From: Chitinophaga pinensis
GTDB taxonomy: Bacteria; Bacteroidota; Bacteroidia; NS11-12g; UBA955
Assembly (NCBI GenBank): GCA_945865625.1
Contig: CAMBFD010000008.1
Span: 1-51,025 of the forward strand
DNA length: 51,025 bases
Reading direction: 5' to 3'
In this document: piece by piece, positions 41,194 through 49,532 of the stretch
Position numbering within the stretch: position 1 is the stretch's first letter
How the letters are laid out: every line of letters begins with the position of its first letter
Notes under the pieces: generated by a model
The model's database searches: none
What the model saw: only the letters and a program-made list of their open reading frames with translations
Told to the model about the DNA's origin: nothing
Translations under genes and position numbers: made by a program

Positions 41194-41229
41194 TGTGCAA
41201 AAAACGTGTTTATTTATTTTTTTTGCACA
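41194..41229. promoter_or_regulatory. Divergent mutY/HU promoter with an 11-bp inverted repeat
   Basis: TGTGCAAAAAA (41194-41204) and its exact complement (41219-41229) flank 14 bases, filling the gap between the two genes. Each arm puts a T-run plus TTTGCAC a few bases before a start codon. The layout resembles the 13-bp repeat between the polymerase-like gene and hsdM. Confidence 0.5.
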
Positions 41230-41236
41230 TTGAATC

Positions 41237-41536
41237 ATGACAAAGTCTGAAATCGTAAACGAAATTGCCGTGCGCACAGGTCTTGAAAAGGCTGCAATTG
41301 CGGACACTATCGACAACTTATTTGTTGTTGTAAAAAACTCTATGGTAAATGGTAACAATATTTATTTAAGAGGTTTTGGAACATTTGAGCTTAAGGAAAG
41401 AAAAACCAAAGTTGCTCGTAACATTAAAAGAAATACCTCATTGGTAGTTCCTGCACATTATGTAGCACGTTTCAAACCGGCAAAAGAATTCGCTGCTCAA
41501 GTGAAAGAAAGCAAGGTTTTAAACGACAAATTATAA
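41237..41536 (+). CDS. HU/IHF family DNA-binding protein
   Basis: 99 residues of the HU fold: MTKSEIVNEIAVRTGLEKAA, the arm region with FGTFELKERKTKVARNI and the PAHYVARFKPAKEF end. It bends and compacts DNA. Transcribed divergently from mutY. A short insert-free sequence and conserved proline-containing arm support function. Confidence 0.93.
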   Translation: MTKSEIVNEIAVRTGLEKAAIADTIDNLFVVVKNSMVNGNNIYLRGFGTFELKERKTKVARNIKRNTSLVVPAHYVARFKPAKEFAAQVKESKVLNDKL

Positions 41537-41559
41537 GCTTTATTGCTTAAGTTTATTTG

Positions 41560-42363
41560 GTGAAAAAACCCTCTAAAGAAATTGTAATTGCCGTTGCTTC
41601 TGCAACTGTTTTAACATTTGCTCTAACGTTCAACCGTTGGAAAACCAATCAGGCGGCACCGTCTACTGGAAAAAATATGCCATCCATGCAAATGGGTGGT
41701 ATAGATCAGTCTCCAGTAGACCGTGTTGCTTTTTTACAAGCTGTATTTGAAAAAGCAAAACCCCCAACTGAGATATCAAGAATTTTGTTATCGCAGCCAG
41801 GGTCGATGCCCAAAGACAGCAGTACAAAGGCTTTAAAATGGGCAATTGAAACCGAAAATCATGCCCTTCAAACCCTAATTGAATTAGATTTATTTGCCCT
41901 TTTCAAAGAAGGCAACGAAACCGATGTCGCTAGAAATTTAATTTTTAATGGCGCCGAGTATGTTGATGCCCCTAAAATCAGTGCATTTTTATTTCAGCAA
42001 GGTAAAATTCTCATCGATAAAGGATTGTTGTCTAACCCCAAAAACATGGAGCTGCGCAATGCTTTAATTATTTATCAAAGTGAATATATGAATCAACCAA
42101 TGCAATTTTTAGCAACTTTAAAAGAGTCTCTATTAATTGATAGTAATAACGTTGAATTACATTTTATTCACCTAAATTTATTAAAAAAATCGCAACAATG
42201 GGAAAAAGCGATAAAAAAATGCCAAAAATTGGTATCTTTGCAACCCCAAAATCCTTATTGGTTGTTCGAAACAAGCAACACATTTGGCAACATGGGTGAC
42301 TCAATAAACGCAAAAATCTACCTGAATTTAGCGGTTAAAAGTCAAAAGATACTAAAAAAATAA
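41560..42363 (+). CDS. Membrane-anchored TPR-like protein
   Basis: About 267 residues with an N-terminal membrane anchor (about 9-25, IVIAVASATVLTFALTF). The rest is helical with tetratricopeptide-like repeats near the end (WEKAIKKCQKLVSLQPQNPYWLFETSNTFGNMGDSINAKIYLN). The start is GTG at 41560, with a TTG one codon earlier as alternative; no ATG fits. It sits in the HU-to-rng run typical of Bacteroidota, but its function is unknown. Confidence 0.75.
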   Translation: MKKPSKEIVIAVASATVLTFALTFNRWKTNQAAPSTGKNMPSMQMGGIDQSPVDRVAFLQAVFEKAKPPTEISRILLSQPGSMPKDSSTKALKWAIETENHALQTLIELDLFALFKEGNETDVARNLIFNGAEYVDAPKISAFLFQQGKILIDKGLLSNPKNMELRNALIIYQSEYMNQPMQFLATLKESLLIDSNNVELHFIHLNLLKKSQQWEKAIKKCQKLVSLQPQNPYWLFETSNTFGNMGDSINAKIYLNLAVKSQKILKK

Positions 42364-42382
42364 ACTTTAAATATATACAGAT

Positions 42383-42472
42383 ATGCCAAGTGGTAAAAAA
42401 AGAAAAAGACATAAAATCGCTACTCACAAGCGTAAAAAACGTTTGCGTAAAAATCGTCACAAAAAGAAATAA
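42383..42472 (+). CDS. Small highly basic protein (29 residues)
   Basis: The frame from ATG 42383 to TAA 42472 encodes MPSGKKRKRHKIATHKRK and nine further residues, mostly Lys, Arg and His. I recall the same short basic sequence next to the RNase G gene in many Bacteroidota, which argues that it is real; it may be a ribosome-associated protein. It lies 20 bases after the TPR-like gene and 19 bases before rng. Confidence 0.75.
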   Translation: MPSGKKRKRHKIATHKRKKRLRKNRHKKK

Positions 42473-42491
42473 GCGATAATTAAAAACAATC

Positions 42492-44048
42492 TTGTCTAAC
42501 GAATTAATTATAAAAAAGAGTTCGTCAGGAATAGAGATTGCCCTTCTGTCTGATAAAAAACTAACGGAATTCCACCAAGAAACTGTCGACTCTCCTTTTC
42601 AGGTTGGCGATTTCTACTTGGGTAAAGTCCGCAAAATTTCGCCATCACTCAACGCAGCTTTCGTCCACATCGGAGGAGAAAAAGACGGCTTTCTAACCTA
42701 TTTCGACCTTGGACCCAATGTTAGGTCATTGCAGAAGTTTGTCCGTATGGCACTCGATGGCAATCGCAATGCTGGTGATCTCGACGCATTTGAACTCGAA
42801 GAACAAACCGTAAAAACCGGTAAAATTGGTTCTGTTTTGAAATCTGGTGAGCAACTGCTCATACAGGTAATGAAAGAACCCATTGCCAATAAAGGCCCAA
42901 AAATCACCTGCGATATTTCTCTTCCAGGTAGATATTTTATTTTGGTGCCATTCTCTAGGCAGGTTTCAATCTCTAAAAAAATTGGTAACGCCAAAGAAAA
43001 AGCAAGACTCAAAGATATAGCTTACTCACTCAAGCCAAAAAACTTTGGGGTAATTGTTAGAACAGTTTCTGAAGGTGTGGCTCTCGAAGAACTCGATAAA
43101 GACCTCAGAGAACTACTCAGAAAGTGGGATGAATTGGTCATCGGTTTGAGAAAAGCTAGTGTCGGACAAAAAGTCATTGGGAACGCCAATAGGGTTGATT
43201 CTCTTTTGAGGGACATTTTGAACGACTCATTCACTCAGATTTCTGTGGATGATGTCGAAATTCACGCATCCCTCAAGAAAACACTCGACAAGTACAATGT
43301 TGATTCAAATAAAATATTAAGACTTTACCAAGGTAAATTACCTATTTACGATCAGTACGGAGTCAATAAGCAAATCAAATCTTTATTTGGTAAAAATGTT
43401 CCTTTCAGTGGTGGTGCTTACCTAGTCATTGAACATACCGAAGCACTTCACGTAATTGACGTGAATAGTGGAAATACATCTTTCGACCCTTCTGACCGTG
43501 AAGAAAATGTATTTAAAGTGAATACCGAAGCTGTTGATGAAATTGCGCGTCAAATTCGATTGCGTGACATGGGTGGAATTATTGTGATCGATTTTATCGA
43601 CATGAAAGACCCCAAGAAAAAGGCTGCTCTGCACCAAGCATTGAGAGATGCTATGCAAAAAGATCGTGCCCGTCACAATATTTTACCAATGAGTAAATTT
43701 GGTCTTGTGCAATTGACACGTGAACGAGTTCGCCCGGCAATAGAAATTGCAACTTCAGAATTGTGCAGCACTTGTATGGGAACCGGAAGAGTTGATAGCT
43801 CGGTTCAATTAATTGGTAAAATTGAAAATGAAATTACCTACCTCTGGGAAAATATGAACCAAAAGGGAATCACTTTGAGAGCCAATGCCCTAATTACGCA
43901 TTATTTCAAAGCTGGTTTGCCTTCAATTCGGATGAAATGGTTTTTAAAACACAAGCGTTGGCTACATTTAGAAACTGACCCCAACTTGCCAATTACGGGC
44001 TATGAATTAATCAATGCCGACAAACAAATTATAAACAACAGTTTATAA
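42492..44048 (+). CDS. rng: Ribonuclease E/G family protein
   Basis: Endoribonuclease for rRNA and mRNA processing. 518 residues: an S1 domain (about 35-125), an RNase H-like and DNase I-like core with catalytic aspartates in HVIDVNSGNTSF and IVIDFIDMKDPKK, and the zinc-link CSTCMGTGR. The TTG start at 42492 gives MSNELIIKKSSSG, the family N terminus; no ATG fits. There is no C-terminal scaffold, so it is RNase G-like. Confidence 0.93.
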   Translation: MSNELIIKKSSSGIEIALLSDKKLTEFHQETVDSPFQVGDFYLGKVRKISPSLNAAFVHIGGEKDGFLTYFDLGPNVRSLQKFVRMALDGNRNAGDLDAFELEEQTVKTGKIGSVLKSGEQLLIQVMKEPIANKGPKITCDISLPGRYFILVPFSRQVSISKKIGNAKEKARLKDIAYSLKPKNFGVIVRTVSEGVALEELDKDLRELLRKWDELVIGLRKASVGQKVIGNANRVDSLLRDILNDSFTQISVDDVEIHASLKKTLDKYNVDSNKILRLYQGKLPIYDQYGVNKQIKSLFGKNVPFSGGAYLVIEHTEALHVIDVNSGNTSFDPSDREENVFKVNTEAVDEIARQIRLRDMGGIIVIDFIDMKDPKKKAALHQALRDAMQKDRARHNILPMSKFGLVQLTRERVRPAIEIATSELCSTCMGTGRVDSSVQLIGKIENEITYLWENMNQKGITLRANALITHYFKAGLPSIRMKWFLKHKRWLHLETDPNLPITGYELINADKQIINNSL

Positions 44049-44167
44049 AGCAGAAAACTCTCCTTTTTTTGATCATAATCATAAGTGATTTTGTTTCAAT
44101 TAAGCGGTAAATGTCTACACTACAATACATGTGTAAAACCATTTTAACCTTTTTTTTATGTCTGCAC

Positions 44168-44175
44168 TAACTTCG
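44168..44175 (+). promoter_or_regulatory. TAACTTCG promoter box before the OmpA lipoprotein gene
   Basis: Matches the -7 consensus except T to C at one base, six bases before the ATG at 44182. It lies inside a possible longer reading frame from 44158, so it argues for the shorter start. Confidence 0.4.
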
Positions 44176-44181
44176 TGCAAT

Positions 44182-45147
44182 ATGAAAGTATTTTGGAGTA
44201 TCGTTTGTGTTGGTCTTACGCTTTTTTCATGTGTGAGCCAAAAAAAATACCAAGCCTTGGGTCGTGAAAAAGATTCTGTAGCAACTTCTTTAACCACGAA
44301 GATTGAAGATTGCAATGCGGTGAATGTAACGGTTAAAAATGAAGTGACTGCACTCCAAGCTTTTCAAGAACGTCAAAAACTCATTATTTCTAAACTCCAA
44401 GATAGCATACAAATTTGTGAAAATGAATTGGATGAAAATTTAACTTATATCCGTTCCCTTGGTGAATCTCACGATGAACAGCGCATCAAAATTGCCGCTG
44501 AATTGGATAAGAAAAACAAAGCCATCCAACAAAAAGAACTTGAGTTAAATAAAGCCCTAGCAAGCGCAGAAGCTGAACGTTTGAGACTCGAAAACTTACG
44601 TAAAGAACTTGAAAAAGTAAGCGGACGTGTGAAAGAACTTGAGGCCGAATTGCGTAGAAAAGATAGTGCCGTGATACTTCTAAAAGATGCCATCATTAAA
44701 GCTCTAGCCGGTTTTGAAAAACTTGATGTGAAAGTTGAATACAGGAATGGTAAAGTGTATGTGATTCTTCCTGAAAAACTTCTGTTTAAAAGTGGAAGCA
44801 CCGCTGTTGATCCTAAAGGACAAGAAGCCTTGGTTGAATTGGCCAAAGCATTGAATAAAAAGCCAGATGTTCAAGTGGCTGTTGAGGGACATACCGACAA
44901 CGTTCCAATGAACGGAGAAATCATTAAAGACAACTGGGATTTGAGCGTATTGCGAGCAACTTCAATTGCAAAAATTATGATCAACGAGGGGGGCATGAAA
45001 GCAAAAAGAATTTCTGCAAATGGTCGCGGTGAAACCATGCCTGTTGTCACAAACGAAACTCCCGAAGGACGCGCTAAAAACAGACGTACTGAAATTATTT
45101 TAACACCTCAACTCGACAAAATATTGGACATACTCAACAACAATTAA
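44182..45147 (+). CDS. OmpA family lipoprotein with coiled coil
   Basis: 321 residues. The start at 44182 gives a signal peptide MKVFWSIVCVGLTLFSC with lipobox LFSC; an ATG eight codons upstream precedes it but spoils the signal. A coiled coil (about 80-175) is followed by an OmpA peptidoglycan-binding domain (about 200-310; VEGHTDNVPMN and GRAKNRRTEIIL). It probably links the outer membrane to the cell wall. Its stop directly abuts the GTG start of rlmH. Confidence 0.88.
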   Translation: MKVFWSIVCVGLTLFSCVSQKKYQALGREKDSVATSLTTKIEDCNAVNVTVKNEVTALQAFQERQKLIISKLQDSIQICENELDENLTYIRSLGESHDEQRIKIAAELDKKNKAIQQKELELNKALASAEAERLRLENLRKELEKVSGRVKELEAELRRKDSAVILLKDAIIKALAGFEKLDVKVEYRNGKVYVILPEKLLFKSGSTAVDPKGQEALVELAKALNKKPDVQVAVEGHTDNVPMNGEIIKDNWDLSVLRATSIAKIMINEGGMKAKRISANGRGETMPVVTNETPEGRAKNRRTEIILTPQLDKILDILNNN

Positions 45148-45609
45148 GTGGCTATTGTTATTGCTGTTATAGAGAATCACAAGAATAAAGAAATTGATTC
45201 TCTCTGTGCCGATTACCTCAAAAAACTTACTGGAACCTACGCCACAAAGTTAGAAATTTTACCTGCGGCAAGGGTTACAGACCCTGCCCAGCAAAAAGCT
45301 AAGGAAACAGAAACCATTCTAAAACTCTGTAAACCAGGCGACAAGCTTGTTCTTTGCGATGAACATGGCAAAACTTATGAAAGCATTGGCTTTTCTAAAT
45401 TTATTGAAAATGAACTTTCAAATATTCGCGGAAAACTCATCATTGCCATCGGCGGGGCTTACGGCTTTACTGCCGAAGCACTGAAACAATATCCCTCAAT
45501 AAAATTAAGTGATTTAACATTTCCTCACCATCTTGCGCGACTTGTGCTCATTGAGCAAGTTTACAGAGCCTATAATATTCAAAAAGGTACAGGTTATCAT
45601 CATATATAA
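45148..45609 (+). CDS. rlmH: 23S rRNA (pseudouridine-1915-N3)-methyltransferase
   Basis: SPOUT-family enzyme; methylates pseudouridine 1915 in helix 69 of 23S rRNA. 153 residues with the knotted AdoMet site IAIGGAYGFTAEA, LSDLTFPHHLARLVLIEQVYRA and the conserved end GTGYHH. The start is a GTG right after the OmpA stop; no ATG is available. Expression is likely coupled with the OmpA gene. Confidence 0.95.
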   Translation: MAIVIAVIENHKNKEIDSLCADYLKKLTGTYATKLEILPAARVTDPAQQKAKETETILKLCKPGDKLVLCDEHGKTYESIGFSKFIENELSNIRGKLIIAIGGAYGFTAEALKQYPSIKLSDLTFPHHLARLVLIEQVYRAYNIQKGTGYHHI

Positions 45610-45633
45610 GTTGGTGAAACCTAATTTCCATCG

Positions 45634-45641
45634 TAATTTCG
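45634..45641 (+). promoter_or_regulatory. TAATTTCG promoter box before argS
   Basis: Near match to the -7 consensus (one C in place of T), four bases before the argS ATG at 45646. Suggests argS has its own nearly leaderless transcript. Confidence 0.4.
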
Positions 45642-45645
45642 CATC

Positions 45646-47526
45646 ATGAATATTGAGGGAGATATTATTGCAAGTATTGAAAAAGCCATTGCTGCTTTGT
45701 ACAATACTTCCGATTCACAACAGGTGAAAATTGAAAAAACCAAAACCGACTTCGTTGGCGACTTTACTTACGTGGTTTTTCCAATTGTCAGAATTTCTCG
45801 AAAATCTCCTGAACAAACCGCAGAAGAAATTGGCCAATACCTCAAAACAAATGCTTCTTTTATTCAAGATTTCAATGTTATTAAAGGATTTTTAAACCTT
45901 GTCATTGATCCAAGTATTTGGCTAAATTATTTAGAAACCAATTGGGAGAATACATCGTTTACCCGTCCCTCAAAAAATGAAAAAGTGATGGTTGAATATT
46001 CTTCGCCAAATACAAATAAGCCTTTACACTTAGGTCATATTCGAAATAATTTATTGGGATATAGCCTTTCGCAAATATTCCAACACACTGGATACGATTT
46101 AATTAAGGCCAATTTAATTAACGACAGAGGCATTCACATTTGCAAAAGCATGTTGGCTTGGAAGTTATTTGGAAACGGTGAAACACCACAATCTGCAAAT
46201 TTAAAAGGCGACCATTTGGTTGGTAAATATTACGTGGTTTTTGAAACCAAACTCCGCGAACAAACTGCCGAAAGCATTGAAAATGCGCTCAAAGGCAATT
46301 TTGAATTTACCCAAGCAAACATTCAAAACCGATATTCTGACACCCTAGAAAAACTCAAAACTGCAACCGAAGAAAAACAAATTGCAAAACTTTCCGATGA
46401 TATAAAAGAATTTGTTCGTAACAACTCTAATTTAATGATTGCTTGCCAAGATATGCTCAGAAAATGGGAAGCCGGCGATGCTGAAACAATTCAACTTTGG
46501 AAAAAGATGAATGACTGGGTATATGAGGGATTCAATATAACGTATACCAAATTAGGCGTTTCATTTGATAAATATTACTATGAAAGCAATACCTATAAAT
46601 TAGGTAAAGATTTGGTTCAAGAAGGTTTGGCAAAAGGTGTTTTTTACCAAAAACCAGACAATAGTGTTTGGATTGATTTAACGGCAGATGGTCTCGATGA
46701 AAAACTTGTTCAACGTGGCGATGGAACTTCCGTTTATATTACCCAAGATATTGGTACAGCTGAATTAAAATTCCAAGAATTTGGGATGAATCGCAGCATT
46801 TATGTGGTTGGTAATGAACAAGATTATCACTTCAAAGTATTGTTTTTAATTATGCAGAAACTAGGAAAATCATACGCCCAAGGAATGTATCACTTGAGTT
46901 ATGGTATGGTTGATTTGCCTAGTGGTAAAATGAAAAGTAGAGAGGGTACAGTTGTTGATGCCGATGATTTACTCAACGAAATGTATGAAACCGCAAAGGA
47001 AAAAACCATTGAACTAGGTAAAACCGATGGCCTTTCTGAAGAAGAATTAAACAACCTTTATACCCAACTTTCGCTTTCAGCACTTAAATTCTTTATTTTA
47101 AAAGTTGATCCTAGAAAACGAATGCTATTCAATCCCCAAGAAAGCATTGATTTCCAGGGCGATACCGGTCCTTTCGTGCAATATACTTACGCCAGAATTC
47201 GAAGTATTTTACGTCAAGCCGGCAACAATTGGCAAACTGCTATCACAGCAACAGCTTTACACCCAGCAGAAATTAACACCATTAAAGTGCTTTATGATTT
47301 CCCTGCAGTCTTAGAAGATGCATGCAAAGATTATTCTCCTGCAATTATTTGTCAGTATTGTTTAGATTTGGCTAGAGCCTATAATCGATTGTACAACGAA
47401 GTTTCCATTTTGCGCGAAACCGATGAAACGCTTAAAAACTTGCGTTTGAAGTTGGCTCATCACACTGCAGAAACCTTAAAGTTTGGATTGAATTTATTGG
47501 GAATTAATGTAGTTGAAAGAATGTAG
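45646..47526 (+). CDS. argS: Arginyl-tRNA synthetase
   Basis: Charges tRNA-Arg. 626 residues: an N-terminal additional domain, class I catalytic core with HLGH (in NTNKPLHLGHIRN) and the KMSKS variant MKSREGT, and the DALR anticodon-binding C terminus ending NLLGINVVERM. It is somewhat longer than many relatives; the extra is in the helical insert near 200-280 (QTAESIENALKGNFEF...). It stops four bases before the convergent serine hydrolase stop. Confidence 0.95.
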   Translation: MNIEGDIIASIEKAIAALYNTSDSQQVKIEKTKTDFVGDFTYVVFPIVRISRKSPEQTAEEIGQYLKTNASFIQDFNVIKGFLNLVIDPSIWLNYLETNWENTSFTRPSKNEKVMVEYSSPNTNKPLHLGHIRNNLLGYSLSQIFQHTGYDLIKANLINDRGIHICKSMLAWKLFGNGETPQSANLKGDHLVGKYYVVFETKLREQTAESIENALKGNFEFTQANIQNRYSDTLEKLKTATEEKQIAKLSDDIKEFVRNNSNLMIACQDMLRKWEAGDAETIQLWKKMNDWVYEGFNITYTKLGVSFDKYYYESNTYKLGKDLVQEGLAKGVFYQKPDNSVWIDLTADGLDEKLVQRGDGTSVYITQDIGTAELKFQEFGMNRSIYVVGNEQDYHFKVLFLIMQKLGKSYAQGMYHLSYGMVDLPSGKMKSREGTVVDADDLLNEMYETAKEKTIELGKTDGLSEEELNNLYTQLSLSALKFFILKVDPRKRMLFNPQESIDFQGDTGPFVQYTYARIRSILRQAGNNWQTAITATALHPAEINTIKVLYDFPAVLEDACKDYSPAIICQYCLDLARAYNRLYNEVSILRETDETLKNLRLKLAHHTAETLKFGLNLLGINVVERM

Positions 47527-47529
47527 TTG

Positions 47530-48840
47530 TTATTGTATAACCATTCTTATTGATTGACCATTTTTTATTTTTACCAAATAAATTCCGGAAGGCATATTCT
47601 GGGTGTTTATGCGATATCCTTCAGCGTTAAATTCTCCTTCCACATTCATTGATTGCCAAAGCGAATTAAATATTTGAGGAACATCTTTACATTTGAATTT
47701 TAAGAATACCATTTCACCTGATCTGGCAATGTTCGGAAATAGTCCAAGTTTTTCAGATTCGAAATCTATTTTATTGGTTTTTGCACATGGCAATTGATTG
47801 ATATTCTTCCAAATTTCGTTATTGAATATCCAAGGAACCAAGCCATTGTTATTGGGTTCATTTCCCATTCTTATCCATACCAATCCTTTTAACTCAGAAA
47901 CATTGATCAATTGACCATTTTTACCAAGAGCCATAATAACATCATTGGGCGCATCGGGTGAAATAGCACCAGGAAATACCAACTGACTTTGAGGTGCCAT
48001 ATACGAAGTTTTCCCATTTAACCAAGTTAAGTAGCCGTAGCCTTTATTGATTGTTTGACTTGAATTTGTCATTTGCTTGAAATAATTTGTATCCTTCAAA
48101 ATTAAAGTTCCATTCCACAAGCCTTTGTTTAAAAGCAATAATCCAAATCTTGCCATACTTCTCGAATCCGAACCATAAATATTGTTATACCCTGATTTAA
48201 AGTAAAGACCTTTCATGCCAATTGGATTGGCGATTTTCTGATACACATAAACGTTTAAATTAGAGCCAGTTGCCGATTCTATAACCTTATCTAACATTGT
48301 ATAAGGGGCATTGTGATAAGCCCATCGATTTCCAGCAATATCGGCATATTGAAGACAAGCGGGCAAGGTGCAATCTGGGTCGGCAACATTATCTTTCAAC
48401 CCGGTGGTCATAGATAATTGATTCGAAATGGTAATTTTATCTTCTTGAGCTTGATTGAGGGATGTCCATCCAGATCCCAAATATTTAGAACTTTGGTCGG
48501 TAATTTTCAATTTGCCTTCAGCTTGTGCAATTCCAACACAGAATCCGGTTAATGTTTTACCAGCGCTTGCCCAATACCAATTGCTGTCTTTGGTGAAGGT
48601 ACCAAAATACTTTTCCAATACAATTTTACCATCGTAAAGGAGAATGAAAGATTTAGAGTTTTGCTTTTCGAGAAAGTTGTATAAACTATCAATTCTTTCT
48701 TGGCAATAACCCAAACGATCTATAGACAGTGTGTCCCAAGTTCCTGTTTTAGGAGGGAAATAAGTTTGACCAAATGTCAAATTTGACGAGGCCAAAAGTA
48801 AAATGACATTGAAAAATTTCTTGAATTTGAAAAACTGCAT
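47530..48840 (-). CDS. Serine hydrolase (class C beta-lactamase fold) with T9SS sorting domain
   Basis: 436 residues with a signal peptide (1-25). The SxxK motif is Ser92-Ala-Gly-Lys95 in ASAGKTLTG; a second-motif Tyr-x-Asn is probably YHN in RWAYHNAPYT. The last 80 residues look like a type A T9SS sorting domain (NAEGYRINTQNMPSGIYLVKIKNG). Probably a secreted esterase or penicillin-recognising enzyme; the substrate is unknown. Confidence 0.85.
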   Translation of the reverse strand: MQFFKFKKFFNVILLLASSNLTFGQTYFPPKTGTWDTLSIDRLGYCQERIDSLYNFLEKQNSKSFILLYDGKIVLEKYFGTFTKDSNWYWASAGKTLTGFCVGIAQAEGKLKITDQSSKYLGSGWTSLNQAQEDKITISNQLSMTTGLKDNVADPDCTLPACLQYADIAGNRWAYHNAPYTMLDKVIESATGSNLNVYVYQKIANPIGMKGLYFKSGYNNIYGSDSRSMARFGLLLLNKGLWNGTLILKDTNYFKQMTNSSQTINKGYGYLTWLNGKTSYMAPQSQLVFPGAISPDAPNDVIMALGKNGQLINVSELKGLVWIRMGNEPNNNGLVPWIFNNEIWKNINQLPCAKTNKIDFESEKLGLFPNIARSGEMVFLKFKCKDVPQIFNSLWQSMNVEGEFNAEGYRINTQNMPSGIYLVKIKNGQSIRMVIQ

Positions 48841-48884
48841 AAATAGAAGACGCTAAATGAATCTAAAAGTTGCAAAAACAGGAA

Positions 48885-49457
48885 TTACTCTACCCTATCA
48901 GGATTTTCCTTCAGAAATTGAGCCCAACCACCTGTTTTTTTGCCGGTGCTTTTTGTAGTTCCAAAAGAACGTGGCTGAAATTGGTATAAATGGCAAAGTG
49001 CCGCAGCAAGTCCGTCTGAAGCATCTAAAGTCTCAGGTGCTTGCTCAAACTGAAATTGCGCATGCAACATTGCAAGGACTTGTTCTTTAGAGGCCGCCCC
49101 ATTGCCGCAGATTGATTGTTTTATTTTTCGAGGGACATATTCAAAGACAGGGACTTTTCTGGAAATTGCGGCAGCAATTGCAACCCCTTGTGCCCTACCC
49201 AGCTTGAGCATACTTTGAACATTTTTCCCATAAAATGGAGCTTCAATGGCAACTTCTGTCACTTGAAAGCCATCAATGAGGGCAACAATACGTTCAAAAA
49301 TATGAAAAAGCTTTTCACCATGGTCTTCAATTTTATTTAACTTAACAACGCCCAATGTCTCTAAAATAGGCGTTTTAACATCCACTTTCACAATGCCATA
49401 ACCCAATAAATTGGTCCCCGGGTCTATCCCTAATATGATTCTTGGAGAATTCACCAT
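48885..49457 (-). CDS. ruvC: Crossover junction endodeoxyribonuclease RuvC
   Basis: Cuts Holliday junctions together with RuvAB. About 190 residues with the catalytic Asp in LGIDPGTNLLGYGI, the glutamate in VAIEAPFYGKNVQSMLKLGRAQG and the late aspartates in LDASDGLAAALCH. The start at 49457 gives MVNSPRIILGIDPG; an ATG 33 bases upstream is not conserved. CATCTTTG, one base off the -7 box, lies two bases before the start. Confidence 0.93.
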   Translation of the reverse strand: MVNSPRIILGIDPGTNLLGYGIVKVDVKTPILETLGVVKLNKIEDHGEKLFHIFERIVALIDGFQVTEVAIEAPFYGKNVQSMLKLGRAQGVAIAAAISRKVPVFEYVPRKIKQSICGNGAASKEQVLAMLHAQFQFEQAPETLDASDGLAAALCHLYQFQPRSFGTTKSTGKKTGGWAQFLKENPDRVE

Positions 49458-49532
49458 ACAAAGATGTGGAAATAATAGAAAATCCAACAAAAAAATACGA
49501 AATTTGCAGTAAATAGATTAATAAATAAGAAA

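Noticed and set aside
41194-41358. Longer mutY start at 41358
   Set aside because: It runs through the start of the divergent HU gene and adds 55 residues unlike any MutY.
19047-49136. GTCCCTC as a strand-biased signal such as Chi or KOPS
   Set aside because: Seven sites are in one orientation and six in the other, so no strand bias is visible in this window.
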